The position numbers and the translations under genes were made by a program. The notes under the pieces were generated by a model, which did not search any database, was not told the DNA's origin, and saw only the letters and a program-made list of their open reading frames with translations. A stretch of DNA of 64,000 nt from Faecalibacterium prausnitzii (GTDB lineage Bacteria > Bacillota > Clostridia > Oscillospirales > Ruminococcaceae). Positions 8,874 to 16,768 of this stretch are shown piece by piece. The DNA lies in NCBI RefSeq assembly GCF_003287405.1, contig NZ_PRLD01000003.1, positions 221,224-285,223 on the forward strand, in the 5' to 3' direction. How positions within the stretch are numbered: position 1 is the stretch's first letter; each line of letters starts with the position of its first letter.

Positions 8874-9164
8874 AACACTGAAAATTGTGTCAAATTGGCT
8901 GTGAAGAGAAGAGTACGCACCGTCTGCGCCTGACAGAAAGCCCGAAGGATGGAACCGGGCAGGCCGCGCGGTGCCGAAGATGGTCTTGGAGCTGCGCAGG
9001 TGAACAATGAGCCTGCGACGGGGTGCGCCCGTTACCGCGCAAAGGCCGGTTTTTGCCGGCTAAAGGCTGCGTCCGCAAGGGCACAGCGAAGCAAGGTGGT
9101 ACCACGAAGGTTCAGCGCTCTCGTCCTTGTCCGGTTATACCCGGCAGGGCGGGAGCGCTTTTTG
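8874..9164 (+). promoter_or_regulatory. T-box leader of metG
   Basis: A T-box riboswitch senses uncharged tRNA and decides whether transcription continues. Seen here: the stem I elements AGTA (about 8910) and the apical GGATGG (8948-8953), the conserved T-box AAGGTGGTACCACG (9093-9106), and a terminator whose stem AGCGCTCTCGTCC (9114-9126) pairs with GGGCGGGAGCGCT (9147-9159) before a T run. The likely specifier is ATG at 8980-8982 in the context GAAGATGG, which matches Met and the gene downstream. The ATG inside GGATGG belongs to the apical loop and is not the specifier. Confidence 0.92.
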
Positions 9165-9198
9165 CTTGCAGAACCAAAAGAAAGGAAGATAGAACCCC

Positions 9199-11196
9199 AT
9201 GAGCGAACACAAAACATTTTATATCACCACCCCTATCTATTACCCCAGCGATAAGCTGCATATCGGCCACAGCTACACCACCGTGGCCTGCGATGCGCTG
9301 GCCCGCTTTAAGCGGATGCAGGGCTACGACGTCATGTTCCTGACCGGCACCGATGAGCACGGCCAGAAGATCCAGGATAAGGCCGCCGATGCCGGCGTCA
9401 CCCCCAAGGAGTATGTGGACAAGATCGTTGCTACCGTCAAGGATCTGTGGAAGCTGCTGGACGTCAGCTACGATCGCTTTATCCGTACCACCGACGACTA
9501 CCACATGGAAAGCTGCCAGAAGATCTTCACCAAGCTGTACGAGCAGGGCGATATCTACAAGGGCGAGTACATCGGCCACTACTGCAAGCCCTGTGAGAGC
9601 TTCTGGACCGACAGCCAGTTGGTGGACGGCAAGTGCCCGGACTGCGGCCGCGAGGTCTACGATGCCCACGAGGAGGCCTACTTCTTCAAGACCAGTAAGT
9701 ACGCTGACCGCCTGCTGAAGCTCTATGAGGAGAACCCCCAGTTCATCCAGCCCGAGAGCCGCAAGAATGAGATGATCGCCTTTATCAAGCAGGGCCTGCA
9801 GGACACCTGCGTATCCCGTACCTCGGTCAAGTGGGGCATCCCCGTGCCCTTCGACCCCAAGCACACCATGTACGTCTGGGTCGATGCTCTGAGCAACTAT
9901 ATCTCCGCACTGGGCTACGGCAACGAGACTTATCATGATTACGATAAGTTCTGGCCGGCCGACCTGCACATGGTGGGCAAGGAAATCCTGCGCTTCCACA
10001 CCATCTTGTGGCCTGCCATGCTGATGGCACTGGATCTGCCCCTGCCTAAGCGGGTGTTCGGCCACGGTTGGCTGCTGATGAACGGCGGCAAGATGTCCAA
10101 GTCTGTGGGCAACGTGGTGGATCCCGTCATCCTGTGCGACCGCTACGGCGTGGACGCCATCCGCTACTTCCTGCTGCGCGAGATTCCCTTCGGCAACGAC
10201 GGTATGTTCACCAACGAGGCACTGATCAACCGCATCAACAGCGATCTGGCCAACGACTTGGGCAACCTGCTCAGCCGTACCGTGGCCATGTGCGAAAAGT
10301 ACTTCGGCGGCACTGTGCATAACGTGGCCGGTACCGAGGCCATCGACACCGAGCTGGAGACCATGGTCAGCGCGCTGACCGCCAAGGTCACTGCCGATAT
10401 GGATGACCTGACCATCCCGCAGGCGCTGATGGAGATCTTTGCGGTCATCCAGCGCGCCAACAAGTATATCGATGAGACCGCACCCTGGGCACTGGCAAAG
10501 GACGAAGCCAACAAGCAGCGTCTGGAGAGCGTGCTGTACCACCTGTGCGAGGCACTGCGCGTGTGCGGCATCCTGCTGAACGCCTACCTGCCCACCACCG
10601 CCCCCAAGATGATGGAGCAGCTGGGTCTGGATGCTTCCGCACTGGATCTGACCAAGACCACCTACGGCGCACAGCAGACCTACACCGTGCACAAGGGCGA
10701 GGCACTGTTCCCCCGCATTGACGTGGCTAAGGAGATCGCCCACCTGAAAGAAGAGGACGAGAAGCGCAAGGCCGCTGCCGCTGCTGCCAACAAGGCCAAG
10801 GAGGAAGCCGAGAAGAAGGCTGCCGCCCCCGCAGAGGAGAGCACCGTGGACTTTACCCACGAGGAAGAGATCGACTTTGACACCTTCTGCAAGGTGGAAC
10901 TGCGTGTGGCTGAGGTGCGCGCCTGCGAGAACCTGAAGGAGAGCAAGAAGCTGCTGCACCTCACCGTCTTTGACGGTGAGCGGGAGCGCTGCATCCTGTC
11001 CGGCATTGCCAAGTGGTTTAAGCCGGAGGATCTCATTGGCAAAAAGCTGGGCATCGTGTGCAATCTGGCACCCCGTCCCATGCTCAAGGGCAAGTACGTC
11101 AGCGAGGGCATGATCTTTGCTGCCGACACCGCCGACGGTGGCTGCTCCATTGCCTTCTACGGCGACGATACCCCCGTGGGCAGCCGCATCCATTAA
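9199..11196 (+). CDS. metG: Methionyl-tRNA synthetase with C-terminal tRNA-binding domain
   Basis: Class I synthetase, 665 residues. HIGH is at residues 21-24 and KMSKS at about 297-301. The zinc knuckle CKPC...CPDC lies near 129-150. A Lys/Ala/Glu-rich linker (about 515-550) leads to an EMAP/ARC1-type tRNA-binding and dimerisation domain at about 560-665. This is the full-length MetG1 form. Translation starts at ATG 9199 after AAAGAAAGGAAGATAGAACCCC. It heads an operon with the EamA and TatD genes and is controlled by the Met T-box. Confidence 0.97.
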   Translation: MSEHKTFYITTPIYYPSDKLHIGHSYTTVACDALARFKRMQGYDVMFLTGTDEHGQKIQDKAADAGVTPKEYVDKIVATVKDLWKLLDVSYDRFIRTTDDYHMESCQKIFTKLYEQGDIYKGEYIGHYCKPCESFWTDSQLVDGKCPDCGREVYDAHEEAYFFKTSKYADRLLKLYEENPQFIQPESRKNEMIAFIKQGLQDTCVSRTSVKWGIPVPFDPKHTMYVWVDALSNYISALGYGNETYHDYDKFWPADLHMVGKEILRFHTILWPAMLMALDLPLPKRVFGHGWLLMNGGKMSKSVGNVVDPVILCDRYGVDAIRYFLLREIPFGNDGMFTNEALINRINSDLANDLGNLLSRTVAMCEKYFGGTVHNVAGTEAIDTELETMVSALTAKVTADMDDLTIPQALMEIFAVIQRANKYIDETAPWALAKDEANKQRLESVLYHLCEALRVCGILLNAYLPTTAPKMMEQLGLDASALDLTKTTYGAQQTYTVHKGEALFPRIDVAKEIAHLKEEDEKRKAAAAAANKAKEEAEKKAAAPAEESTVDFTHEEEIDFDTFCKVELRVAEVRACENLKESKKLLHLTVFDGERERCILSGIAKWFKPEDLIGKKLGIVCNLAPRPMLKGKYVSEGMIFAADTADGGCSIAFYGDDTPVGSRIH

Positions 11197-11208
11197 GTGA
11201 GGAGCACC

Positions 11209-12168
11209 ATGTCTGATAATACAGCCGTCCGTGCGGCAAAGCTGGATAAGATCTTCGGTACGCCGGTGTGTGCCGTGCTGCTGGCTATTTTCTGCAATGT
11301 CCTGTGGGGCTCGGCCTTTCCGTTCATCAAGCTGGGCTACCGCCTGTTCTCCATCGACTCCGGCAACACGGCCTCCATCTTCTGCTTTGCAGGGGTGCGG
11401 TTCATGCTGGGCAGCGTGCTGGTGCTGCTGGGCAGCATCCTGCTGCAGGGAAAAGCACCCCGCCTGCCCCGGGGCAGGGTGGCAGCCGAGTGCTGCGCGC
11501 TGGGTCTGTGGCAGACCACGGCGCAGTATGCGTTCTACTATATCGCCGTGGCCATGCTCACCGGCGCGTTTGGCGGCATTCTGAACAGCACCCAGAGCTT
11601 TCTGGGCGTCATCTTTGCCCACTTTATTTATGGCAATGCGGACCGCATGACCCCGGCAAAAACGCTGGGCTGTGCTGTGGGCTTTGCGGGTGTGCTCATC
11701 GGCACCCTTGGCAACCACGGCAGCGGCAGCGGCTGGGGCGTGTTCTGCATGATGGCGGCGACCGTCATCTTCACTCTGTCCGGCCCGTGGAACAAGTCGG
11801 TCACCAAAAAGGCCGACAGCTTTGCCGTCTGCTTTCTGAACCTGTTTGTGGGCGGGTTGGCGCTGTTTGTGCTGGGTACCGTTATGGGCGGGCGTCTCCA
11901 TGTGCAAAGCGCTCTGGCTGCGGTGGTCATGCTGTATCTGGCCTTCATCTGCGGTGCAGGCTATATCCTGTGGGCACTGCTGATGAAAAACAACCCGGTC
12001 AGCCGCATCGCCATCTTTGGTTTTGTCAACCCGGTGGTCAACGTGCTGCTGAGCGCCGTGCTCAACGGCGAGCCGCTGTTCCGCTGGCAGTATCTGGCGG
12101 CGCTGGTGTTCGTGTGCGTGGGCATCTGGCTGGTGAATAAAGCCCCTGCCCAAAAGGAGAAGGTATGA
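11209..12168 (+). CDS. EamA/DMT-family transporter
   Basis: A 319-residue membrane protein with ten hydrophobic helices arranged as two EamA repeats (LWGSAFPFIKLGYRLF in the first; a second repeat from about residue 180). The family exports or imports metabolites such as amino acids or nucleosides; the substrate here is unknown. ATG 11209 is preferred because TGAGGAG lies five bases upstream. It begins 12 bases after metG and overlaps tatD by an ATGA, so it belongs to the metG operon. Confidence 0.87.
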   Translation: MSDNTAVRAAKLDKIFGTPVCAVLLAIFCNVLWGSAFPFIKLGYRLFSIDSGNTASIFCFAGVRFMLGSVLVLLGSILLQGKAPRLPRGRVAAECCALGLWQTTAQYAFYYIAVAMLTGAFGGILNSTQSFLGVIFAHFIYGNADRMTPAKTLGCAVGFAGVLIGTLGNHGSGSGWGVFCMMAATVIFTLSGPWNKSVTKKADSFAVCFLNLFVGGLALFVLGTVMGGRLHVQSALAAVVMLYLAFICGAGYILWALLMKNNPVSRIAIFGFVNPVVNVLLSAVLNGEPLFRWQYLAALVFVCVGIWLVNKAPAQKEKV

Positions 12169-12980
12169 CCGGACCTATTTTTGACACCCACGCTCATTAC
12201 AGTTCCCGCGCCTTTGACGCCGACCGCTTTGCTCTGCTAGACAGCCTGCCCGGCAAAGGTGTGGTAGGTGTGTGCGAGCAGGCCACCCACTCCGGGGATG
12301 CGCCCCGGGTGCTGGAGCTGGCACACCGCTACCCGTGGGTGGTGGCAGCCATTGGCATCCACCCGGAAAGCCTGCTGCCCGCTGCCGATTGCGGCGAGGA
12401 CGGCCCCGCGCCCACGGTGTCGGTGTACGGCGGCGATTGGGCTGCTGAGATGCAGGCGCTGATGCCCTACTACAACGACCCCAAGGTGGTGGCGGTAGGG
12501 GAGTGCGGGCTGGACTACCACTGGCCTGTGCCCAAGGACGCCCAGCTGGCGCTGTTTGAAGCCGAGATCCGGCTGGCGCTGGAACTGGATAAGCCCATCA
12601 TCGTGCACGACCGGCAGGCGCACGCAGACGTCTACGCGCTGCTCAAAAAGTACCGTCCCAAGGGCATCGTACACTGCTATTCCGGCAGCGCCGAGGATGC
12701 TGTGCAGCTGGCGGCGCAGGGGCTGTATATCGGCTTTGGCGGTGCCTGCACCTTCAATGGTGCCAAGCGCGCAGCCAAGGCCATCGAAGCCCTGCCGCTG
12801 GACGCCATCGTGCTGGAGACCGACTGCCCCTACATGGCACCGGAGCCGGTGCGCGGCACCCGCTGCGACAGCTCCCTCATCCGCTATGTGGGTGCATACA
12901 TCGCCCAGCGCAAGGCGCTGGAGCCGGAAGAGGTGTTCCGCACCACCGCCGCAAACGCCCGCCGGGTGTTCGGGCTGTAA
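12165..12980 (+). CDS. tatD: TatD-family metal-dependent hydrolase
   Basis: A 271-residue TIM-barrel hydrolase of the TatD DNase family. Metal ligands are visible: DTHAHY near the N-terminus (D-x-H-x-H), GECGLDYHW (catalytic Glu), HDRQAH, HCYSGS and ETDCPYMAPEP. The usual role is 3'-5' DNase or RNase quality control. AAAAGGAGAAGGT precedes ATG 12165. In many Firmicutes tatD follows metG, as it does here with one gene between. Confidence 0.93.
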   Translation: MTGPIFDTHAHYSSRAFDADRFALLDSLPGKGVVGVCEQATHSGDAPRVLELAHRYPWVVAAIGIHPESLLPAADCGEDGPAPTVSVYGGDWAAEMQALMPYYNDPKVVAVGECGLDYHWPVPKDAQLALFEAEIRLALELDKPIIVHDRQAHADVYALLKKYRPKGIVHCYSGSAEDAVQLAAQGLYIGFGGACTFNGAKRAAKAIEALPLDAIVLETDCPYMAPEPVRGTRCDSSLIRYVGAYIAQRKALEPEEVFRTTAANARRVFGL

Positions 12981-13069
12981 CTGTTTTCCGCAGGTCGCGG
13001 GGCAAAGCGCTCCGCTTCTGAATAAAAAGCTGATATTTTTAAACCGATAAGAATAAGGAGATCACTATT

Positions 13070-13303
13070 ATGAAGGCACGCATTCCCAAACACCGCGAGT
13101 TCATCATCAACTTCCCTGACAGCATCGACCAGAACAAGGCCAACGAGGGCTGGGCAAAGCTGCAGCAGATCGTGGAGGACTACAAGAAGGCACACAACGG
13201 CGCTTCTGTTTACGCTCCCACCTTCATCGAGGACTGCGAGCCCGAGGTCAAGAAGCTGCAGGAAGAGTACGGCTTTGAGTACACCGTGGAGTTCGTTCAG
13301 TAA
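13070..13303 (+). CDS. Small conserved-looking protein of unknown function
   Basis: 77 residues, soluble, rich in Lys and Glu, with an N-terminal basic strand (KARIPKHREF) and alternating helix/strand pattern. AATAAGGAG precedes ATG 13070 at good distance, codon use is that of a well-expressed gene, and a terminator follows at once, so it is a real single-gene unit. I do not recognise a family. Confidence 0.75.
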   Translation: MKARIPKHREFIINFPDSIDQNKANEGWAKLQQIVEDYKKAHNGASVYAPTFIEDCEPEVKKLQEEYGFEYTVEFVQ

Positions 13304-13323
13304 GTTCAGTATTGCCTGATAGT

Positions 13324-13362
13324 AAAAGGGTCATTGCACAAACCGTGCAATGACCCTTTTTG
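13324..13362 (+). terminator. Terminator of the 77-residue protein gene
   Basis: AAAAGGGTCATTGCAC pairs with GTGCAATGACCCTTTT around a five-base loop. The A run on the left lets it serve the converging Dabb gene as well. Confidence 0.9.
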
Positions 13363-13414
13363 CGTAAGTTCATCCCATAAAATAGCATACCGGAGCGTCC
13401 GCAGACGTCCCGTA

Positions 13415-13717
13415 TTAAACCTCGTAGTCCAGACAGACGCGGTTTTTGTAGTAGGGGCGCACCTTGCTGTTTGCCACTGCCACATGCGCCGGGTGGGTGG
13501 AGTAGCCCTTGAGCGCCTCGGCGCTCTCAAAGGTGGTATCCAGCATCAGGTCGGCGTTGGAGGAGGGGAGCGCATCAATGTTGACATGGATGTCCACAAG
13601 CCCCGGAATCTTGCCGGAAAGGTTTTCCAGCCCCTCTTTGATGCCAGCCTTGACGGCGGATTTTTCCTCGGCGGACAGCTCGTCCTTCAGCTGCCAGAGA
13701 ATAACGTGCTTGACCAT
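13415..13717 (-). CDS. Dabb (stress-responsive alpha/beta-barrel) domain protein
   Basis: 100 residues forming one ferredoxin-like dimeric alpha/beta-barrel domain: MVKHVILWQLKDE at the start and the typical end VRPYYKNRVCLDYEV. Family members are small homodimers, some enzymatic, many without known function. ATG 13717 is chosen because AGGAGG lies seven bases upstream. The open frame continues upstream but without a ribosome site. Own promoter at 13745-13773. Confidence 0.88.
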   Translation of the reverse strand: MVKHVILWQLKDELSAEEKSAVKAGIKEGLENLSGKIPGLVDIHVNIDALPSSNADLMLDTTFESAEALKGYSTHPAHVAVANSKVRPYYKNRVCLDYEV

Positions 13718-13744
13718 AACAAAAAACCTCCTGCGTTTTTTCTC

Positions 13745-13773
13745 ATTGTAACAGGGCGAGAAAGAATCCGCAA
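13745..13773 (-). promoter_or_regulatory. Promoter of the Dabb gene
   Basis: Minus strand TTGCGG (13768-13773), 17 bases, TACAAT (13745-13750). Confidence 0.65.
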
Positions 13774-13790
13774 GAGGAAACAGGAAAGTC

Positions 13791-14012
13791 TTATGTGGGC
13801 GCGAACAGCAGCACCACCAAAAGCACAGCACAGAGCACTGAAACTACGATGCCCTCCAACCGGGTCAGCCGGATGTACTCCTCCGTAGGTTCGGGCACCT
13901 GCGTATACCGCCCACGGGAACGCAAGGCAATGGCATCCTCCGGCTGCAGCGCCATAAAAATACCGAACCCGATGCCGAAAAGCGCGACCAAGATCGATAA
14001 GATGACTTCCAT
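13791..14012 (-). CDS. Small two-helix membrane protein
   Basis: 73 residues: an N-terminal hydrophobic helix (ILSILVALFGIGFGIFMAL), a charged middle with Arg/Glu, and a second helix (IVVSVLCAVLLVVLLF). It resembles the short DUF6199-like membrane proteins of Firmicutes, but the match is only by eye. It is the last gene of a three-gene minus-strand cluster of small membrane proteins, 9 bases after its neighbour. Confidence 0.65.
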   Translation of the reverse strand: MEVILSILVALFGIGFGIFMALQPEDAIALRSRGRYTQVPEPTEEYIRLTRLEGIVVSVLCAVLLVVLLFAPT

Positions 14013-14021
14013 GGAAAACCC

Positions 14022-14333
14022 TCACTTTTTGTTTTTGTCGTCCCTGCTCAGGGTATAGCACAGATGTGAGATCAGCAGAGCAGCACTGAACACGAGCGCC
14101 GCCACCATCAAAATAGAGCGTAGCGGCTCTACTCTAGGTAGAAAAATGTTGACCAGATAGAGTGCACCGCAAAGGAGCGACAGGATGCCGAAGGGTCTGT
14201 GGAAGTGGTTCTTTTCGTCCTCACTGCTCCAGCCAGTGCCGGTGCCATTGTAAAGGTCCCGGATGCCGCGGTATAAAAACAATACGCCCAGTGCTGCGTT
14301 CAGCCAGGCTGAAGTGGAAAGGTTCAGGTTCAT
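14022..14333 (-). CDS. Small membrane protein, three to four helices
   Basis: 103 residues if started at ATG 14333, where GGGAGG lies about 13 bases upstream. An upstream in-frame ATG at 14387 would overlap the preceding gene and has no ribosome site. Hydrophobic helices alternate with RGIRDLYNG and a charged loop (SSEDEKNHFHRP). The RGIRDLYNG/MGIRDLQGK signature is shared with the next gene upstream, so the two are probably diverged duplicates. Function unknown. Confidence 0.6.
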   Translation of the reverse strand: MNLNLSTSAWLNAALGVLFLYRGIRDLYNGTGTGWSSEDEKNHFHRPFGILSLLCGALYLVNIFLPRVEPLRSILMVAALVFSAALLISHLCYTLSRDDKNKK

Positions 14334-14358
14334 ATAGTTGTACTTGCCTCCCGGCGGC

Positions 14359-14685
14359 TCAATCCGCGCTGTGCTCCCAGATTTCATACAGGATCAGGTA
14401 GATCACATCAACGATGACTGTAATGGTGCGTACCCCGTTGCTCAGGGTAGGGAAGTTGCCCAGAAACTGCGAAGAAGCAAGAACCATTGCGTTGAAGATC
14501 TCCCACACGCCGTTTTTCTTCTGCCACATGGCGCGGTATTCCGGGTCGCGGTCATATTGGTTGAAAAAGGTGTGGATCAGCGGGTCTTTGCCCTGCAAGT
14601 CGCGGATGCCCATCCACAGTGCCACAAGGCAGAACAAAAGCTCGATAATGTTGTACCAGCCAAACGCCAGCTGCATAAAATGCAC
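14359..14685 (-). CDS. Small membrane protein, paralogue-like neighbour
   Basis: 108 residues with an N-terminal helix (IIELLFCLVALWMGIRDL), a soluble charged middle (NQYDRDPEYRAMW) and a C-terminal hydrophobic helix. GGGAGGTGCATTTT precedes ATG 14685. First gene of the three-gene cluster, driven by the promoter at 14703-14730. Function unknown. Confidence 0.65.
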   Translation of the reverse strand: MHFMQLAFGWYNIIELLFCLVALWMGIRDLQGKDPLIHTFFNQYDRDPEYRAMWQKKNGVWEIFNAMVLASSQFLGNFPTLSNGVRTITVIVDVIYLILYEIWEHSAD

Positions 14686-14702
14686 CTCCCATCTTTTACC
14701 AT

Positions 14703-14730
14703 ATTATAACATAGGGGGACGAAAACACAA
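14703..14730 (-). promoter_or_regulatory. Promoter of the small membrane protein cluster
   Basis: Minus strand TTGTGT (14725-14730), 16 bases, TATAAT (14703-14708). Confidence 0.7.
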
Positions 14731-14749
14731 GGACGCTATTCAACCTTCC

Positions 14750-14775
14750 TGCGCAAATTTTGCATAAATTGCGCA
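14750..14775. repeat. Inverted repeat upstream of the membrane protein cluster
   Basis: TGCGCAA (14750-14756) faces TTGCGCA (14769-14775). It could be an operator for the promoter just to its left; no regulator is recognised. Confidence 0.4.
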
Positions 14776-14798
14776 TCAACTATTTGTTGAAACAACAT

Positions 14799-14846
14799 AA
14801 AATAAAACCAGCCGGACGAGGCGGTTGCAAGCCCTCGTCCGGCTGG
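14799..14846 (-). terminator. Terminator of the candidate RNA
   Basis: A perfect 13-bp stem, CCAGCCGGACGAG (14808-14820) with CTCGTCCGGCTGG (14834-14846), runs on the minus strand into TTTTATTTTA. In the plus direction there is no T run, so it serves a minus-strand transcript. Confidence 0.85.
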
Positions 14847-15442
14847 ATACTTACTTCTTCGGAGTCATAAGCCTCTTCTCCTTGGTGACCTCATTTTCGG
14901 AATACGGGTTTCATAGGGTGACTCTCCTTAGAAACGTTTCTTCAGAATTTAGGTGCTTTACAAGGGGATGAAAATCAACTGTACATTGGACTGACCCTTT
15001 TCTCAACTGTTGGACTGCGGCAAACGGTTCATGAGGATGAATTTCATATTACCACATTCTTTCGAGTTAGATTTGCAAGGGAAGCGTCTTACTTAGTACA
15101 TTGGTAGAACTCCTTTTCAGCTATTCAAATAAGGTTCTCCGGATCATTGATACTTTCATAAGAATCATCTCCAGCGGATCTATCTGAACGCTCTGGGGAA
15201 GAATTGAATCGACAGGTTGTCGTGTTATCGCATTATTGATGCTCAAGACCGGCTCTGTTTTTGTGTTTTTATACGGGGGAAACATCCCGTTTGTGGTGAG
15301 CCTCTATTTTGCTTCTCAGCGAACCCCGACAGCCTGTCCCTGCTGTGCGGGTTCCATATCAACCATCGGTCTTCGCTCCTTTCTTCTTAAAGTCAGCGGG
15401 AGTAACTCTCTTTTGAGCTTCTGCTGTACTTCTCTGGTTTCT
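14800..15442 (-). ncRNA. Candidate large structured noncoding RNA (~640 nt)
   Basis: A stretch of about 900 bases lacks a convincing gene, is poorer in GC than its surroundings, and carries a minus-strand promoter and terminator 640 bases apart. The first 200 transcribed bases nest complementary segments: GCTCAA (15413-15418) with TTGAGC (15241-15246); GACCG (15367-15371) with CGGTC (15247-15251); an 11-bp arm GAACCC/ACAGC (15349-15354, 15342-15346) with GCTGT/GGGTTC (15329-15333, 15321-15326); GGCTC (15298-15302) with GAGCC (15251-15255); ACGGG (15286-15290) with CCCGT (15273-15277); CGACA/TGTCG (15210-15222). Position 15251 is shared by two helices, so one is a pair shorter. In the distal half TTCAT/ATGAA and AAGGG/CCCTT arms are seen. 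Short RBS-led frames exist but none exceeds about 45 codons. No match to RNase P, tmRNA, 6S or SRP RNA is visible. A decayed gene is the main alternative. Confidence 0.5.
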
Positions 15443-15448
15443 GGCTTA

Positions 15449-15477
15449 ATTATACAGGAAGATGCACGTTTTGTCTA
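15449..15477 (-). promoter_or_regulatory. Promoter of the candidate RNA
   Basis: Minus strand TAGACA (15472-15477), 17 bases, perfect TATAAT (15449-15454). Confidence 0.78.
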
Positions 15478-15664
15478 TTGGCAGACCGCACAAAGAAAAG
15501 ATTTTGTTTTTGTGCAATGTTAAAACCTGCAGCGGTGCGGAAAAATTGCCCAGAAGTTCCGGGCCGTTCGTGAAGGATTTTTCACAAAAGGGGAGAAAGT
15601 GCCCGCAAGGTATTATGCACCAGTTCTATTTGTGCTAAAATAGCGTCAATGAATGGTAGTCGCC

Positions 15665-15704
15665 GCCGCCCCGCGAGATGAAAGTTTCGCGGGGCGGCTT
15701 TTTT
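15665..15704 (+). terminator. Hairpin-terminator in front of the DUF2798 gene
   Basis: GCCGCCCCGCGA (15665-15676) pairs perfectly with TCGCGGGGCGGC (15687-15698), followed by six T. It lies 43 bases before the next gene, so it either ends a short upstream transcript or attenuates the gene. A weak -10-like TAAAAT lies at about 15634. Confidence 0.8.
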
Positions 15705-15747
15705 GCGGCAAAAATTTGCATAAAAAAGAAACGGAGAATCAATCAAA

Positions 15748-16212
15748 ATGCCTAAAACTTTACCGGAACGCATCTTCTTTACCATTGTCATGGCCGCTAT
15801 CATGGTCTATGGCATGATCGTCTACAATGTGGCGTTGAACACAAACGGCGTGACCAATGCTACTTTTGTTATGGCTCTGCACGAAATGCCGATCATGGTG
15901 CCGGTGGCCTTTGTGCTGGAATTTTTTGTGGTGGAAAAGCTGGCCACAAAGCTGGCATTCCTGTTTATGCGCCCCACAGACCGCCCGCAGTTCATCACCT
16001 ACGCCATCTCGCTGATGATCGTGTGCATCATGTGCCCGGTGATGAGCCTGGTCGCAACGCTGCTGTTCAAAGAGCCGAGCTTTGGGATGTGGGTACATAC
16101 TTGGGGCTGCAATATGCCCATGGCGCTGTGCTGGCAGATGCTATACTGCGGCCCGCTTGCCCGTGCCATCTTCCGGCTGGTGTTCCGCCACGGGGAAAAG
16201 CAGACCGCGTAA
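15748..16212 (+). CDS. DUF2798 membrane protein
   Basis: 154 residues with four hydrophobic helices and the DUF2798 signatures VMALHEMPIMVPVAFVLEF (about 46-64) and WGCNMPMALCWQM (about 123-135). Family members are small inner-membrane proteins of unknown function, sometimes linked to stress. Start ATG 15748 follows an AACGGAG site. Not cotranscribed with the ATP synthase, which has its own promoter. Confidence 0.85.
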   Translation: MPKTLPERIFFTIVMAAIMVYGMIVYNVALNTNGVTNATFVMALHEMPIMVPVAFVLEFFVVEKLATKLAFLFMRPTDRPQFITYAISLMIVCIMCPVMSLVATLLFKEPSFGMWVHTWGCNMPMALCWQMLYCGPLARAIFRLVFRHGEKQTA

Positions 16213-16515
16213 GGTGGTTGCCTGCGATTCTATAATAAATATGTATAAGGAATATACATAAGATGCTGCCCAAACATACCGGGGAAGATACCTATACGTT
16301 TTTTATATACCTGATATATAAAAGCTATACGGTACGGCTATTTTTGCGGAAATATTTCCAAAAACCGGCAGAATGCGCCTGCAAAGCACTGGAAAGATCC
16401 AAGAAAGTTGTACAGATTATATGCTTTTTTAACTTGCAATTGTGCACCCTGTACAACAGTTTTGTTTTGTCGGTGCAATGCTACCGGGTAAAATGTAGAA
16501 TGTGCACAAATACCC
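16213..16515 (+). other. AT-rich spacer with inverted repeat
   Basis: No credible gene. TATGTATA (16240-16247) faces TATACATA (16253-16260), an 8-bp perfect inverted repeat with a five-base loop, possibly an operator. TATACG is repeated twice at about 16292 and 16334. A second promoter-like pair (TTGTCG, 16 bases, TAAAAT) lies around 16467-16494. A 133-codon open frame from 16263 has no ribosome site and Cys-rich, non-protein-like composition. Confidence 0.4.
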
Positions 16516-16544
16516 TTGCCAATTTTGTGCAATCGTACTATTAT
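16516..16544 (+). promoter_or_regulatory. Promoter of the ATP synthase operon
   Basis: TTGCCA (16516-16521), 17 bases, TATTAT (16539-16544). Confidence 0.7.
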
Positions 16545-16577
16545 ACACAACGAAAAAAGACGAAACCGACAAAGAAA

Positions 16578-16623
16578 GGGGAGGGCGCAGACAGCATTCA
16601 GGCAGCGCCTTCCTTGCTTTTTT
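16578..16623 (+). terminator. Attenuator-like terminator in the atp leader
   Basis: GGGGAGGGCGC (16578-16588) pairs with GCGCCTTCCTT (16604-16614) using two G-U pairs, followed by CTTTTTTC. It lies between the promoter and atpB, about 35 bases after the likely transcription start, so it should stop part of the transcripts. Confidence 0.6.
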
Positions 16624-16768
16624 CACGGTGCACAGTCTTTTCTTCGCGCGATAAGAAGGTGTGAAGGGGCGCGGAGCAAAGGTGTGCGGCAGATCCTTGA
16701 CCGTGGGACTGCCGCAGACCCGGCTCCCGCCCGCAAGCCCCTATCCCTGCAGGAAGGAGGAAAAGCAA

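Noticed and set aside
8948..8953. ATG in GGATGG as the metG T-box specifier
   Set aside because: GGATGG is the conserved apical-loop element of stem I; ATG 8980-8982 in GAAGATGG fits the specifier position.
9112..12153. A 1013-codon open frame on the minus strand opposite metG, the EamA gene and part of tatD
   Set aside because: It follows from the GC-rich third codon positions of the genes on the other strand; it has no ribosome site, a His/Gln/Gly-rich nonsense composition, and crosses three clear genes, a pattern repeated opposite many genes here.
14941..15250. A decayed protein gene on the minus strand, read in one phase with several stops
   Set aside because: Stretches of 40-45 open codons occur in more than one frame, as expected by chance at this composition; no family resemblance is seen. 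Kept only as an alternative to the RNA.
15236..15523. 95-codon plus-strand open frame in the region of the candidate RNA
   Set aside because: No ribosome site; it is the complement of the paired segments of the candidate RNA and covers its promoter.
16263..16664. 133-codon plus-strand open frame before the ATP synthase operon
   Set aside because: No ribosome site, AT-rich and Cys/Tyr/Phe-rich composition, and it contains the atp promoter and attenuator.
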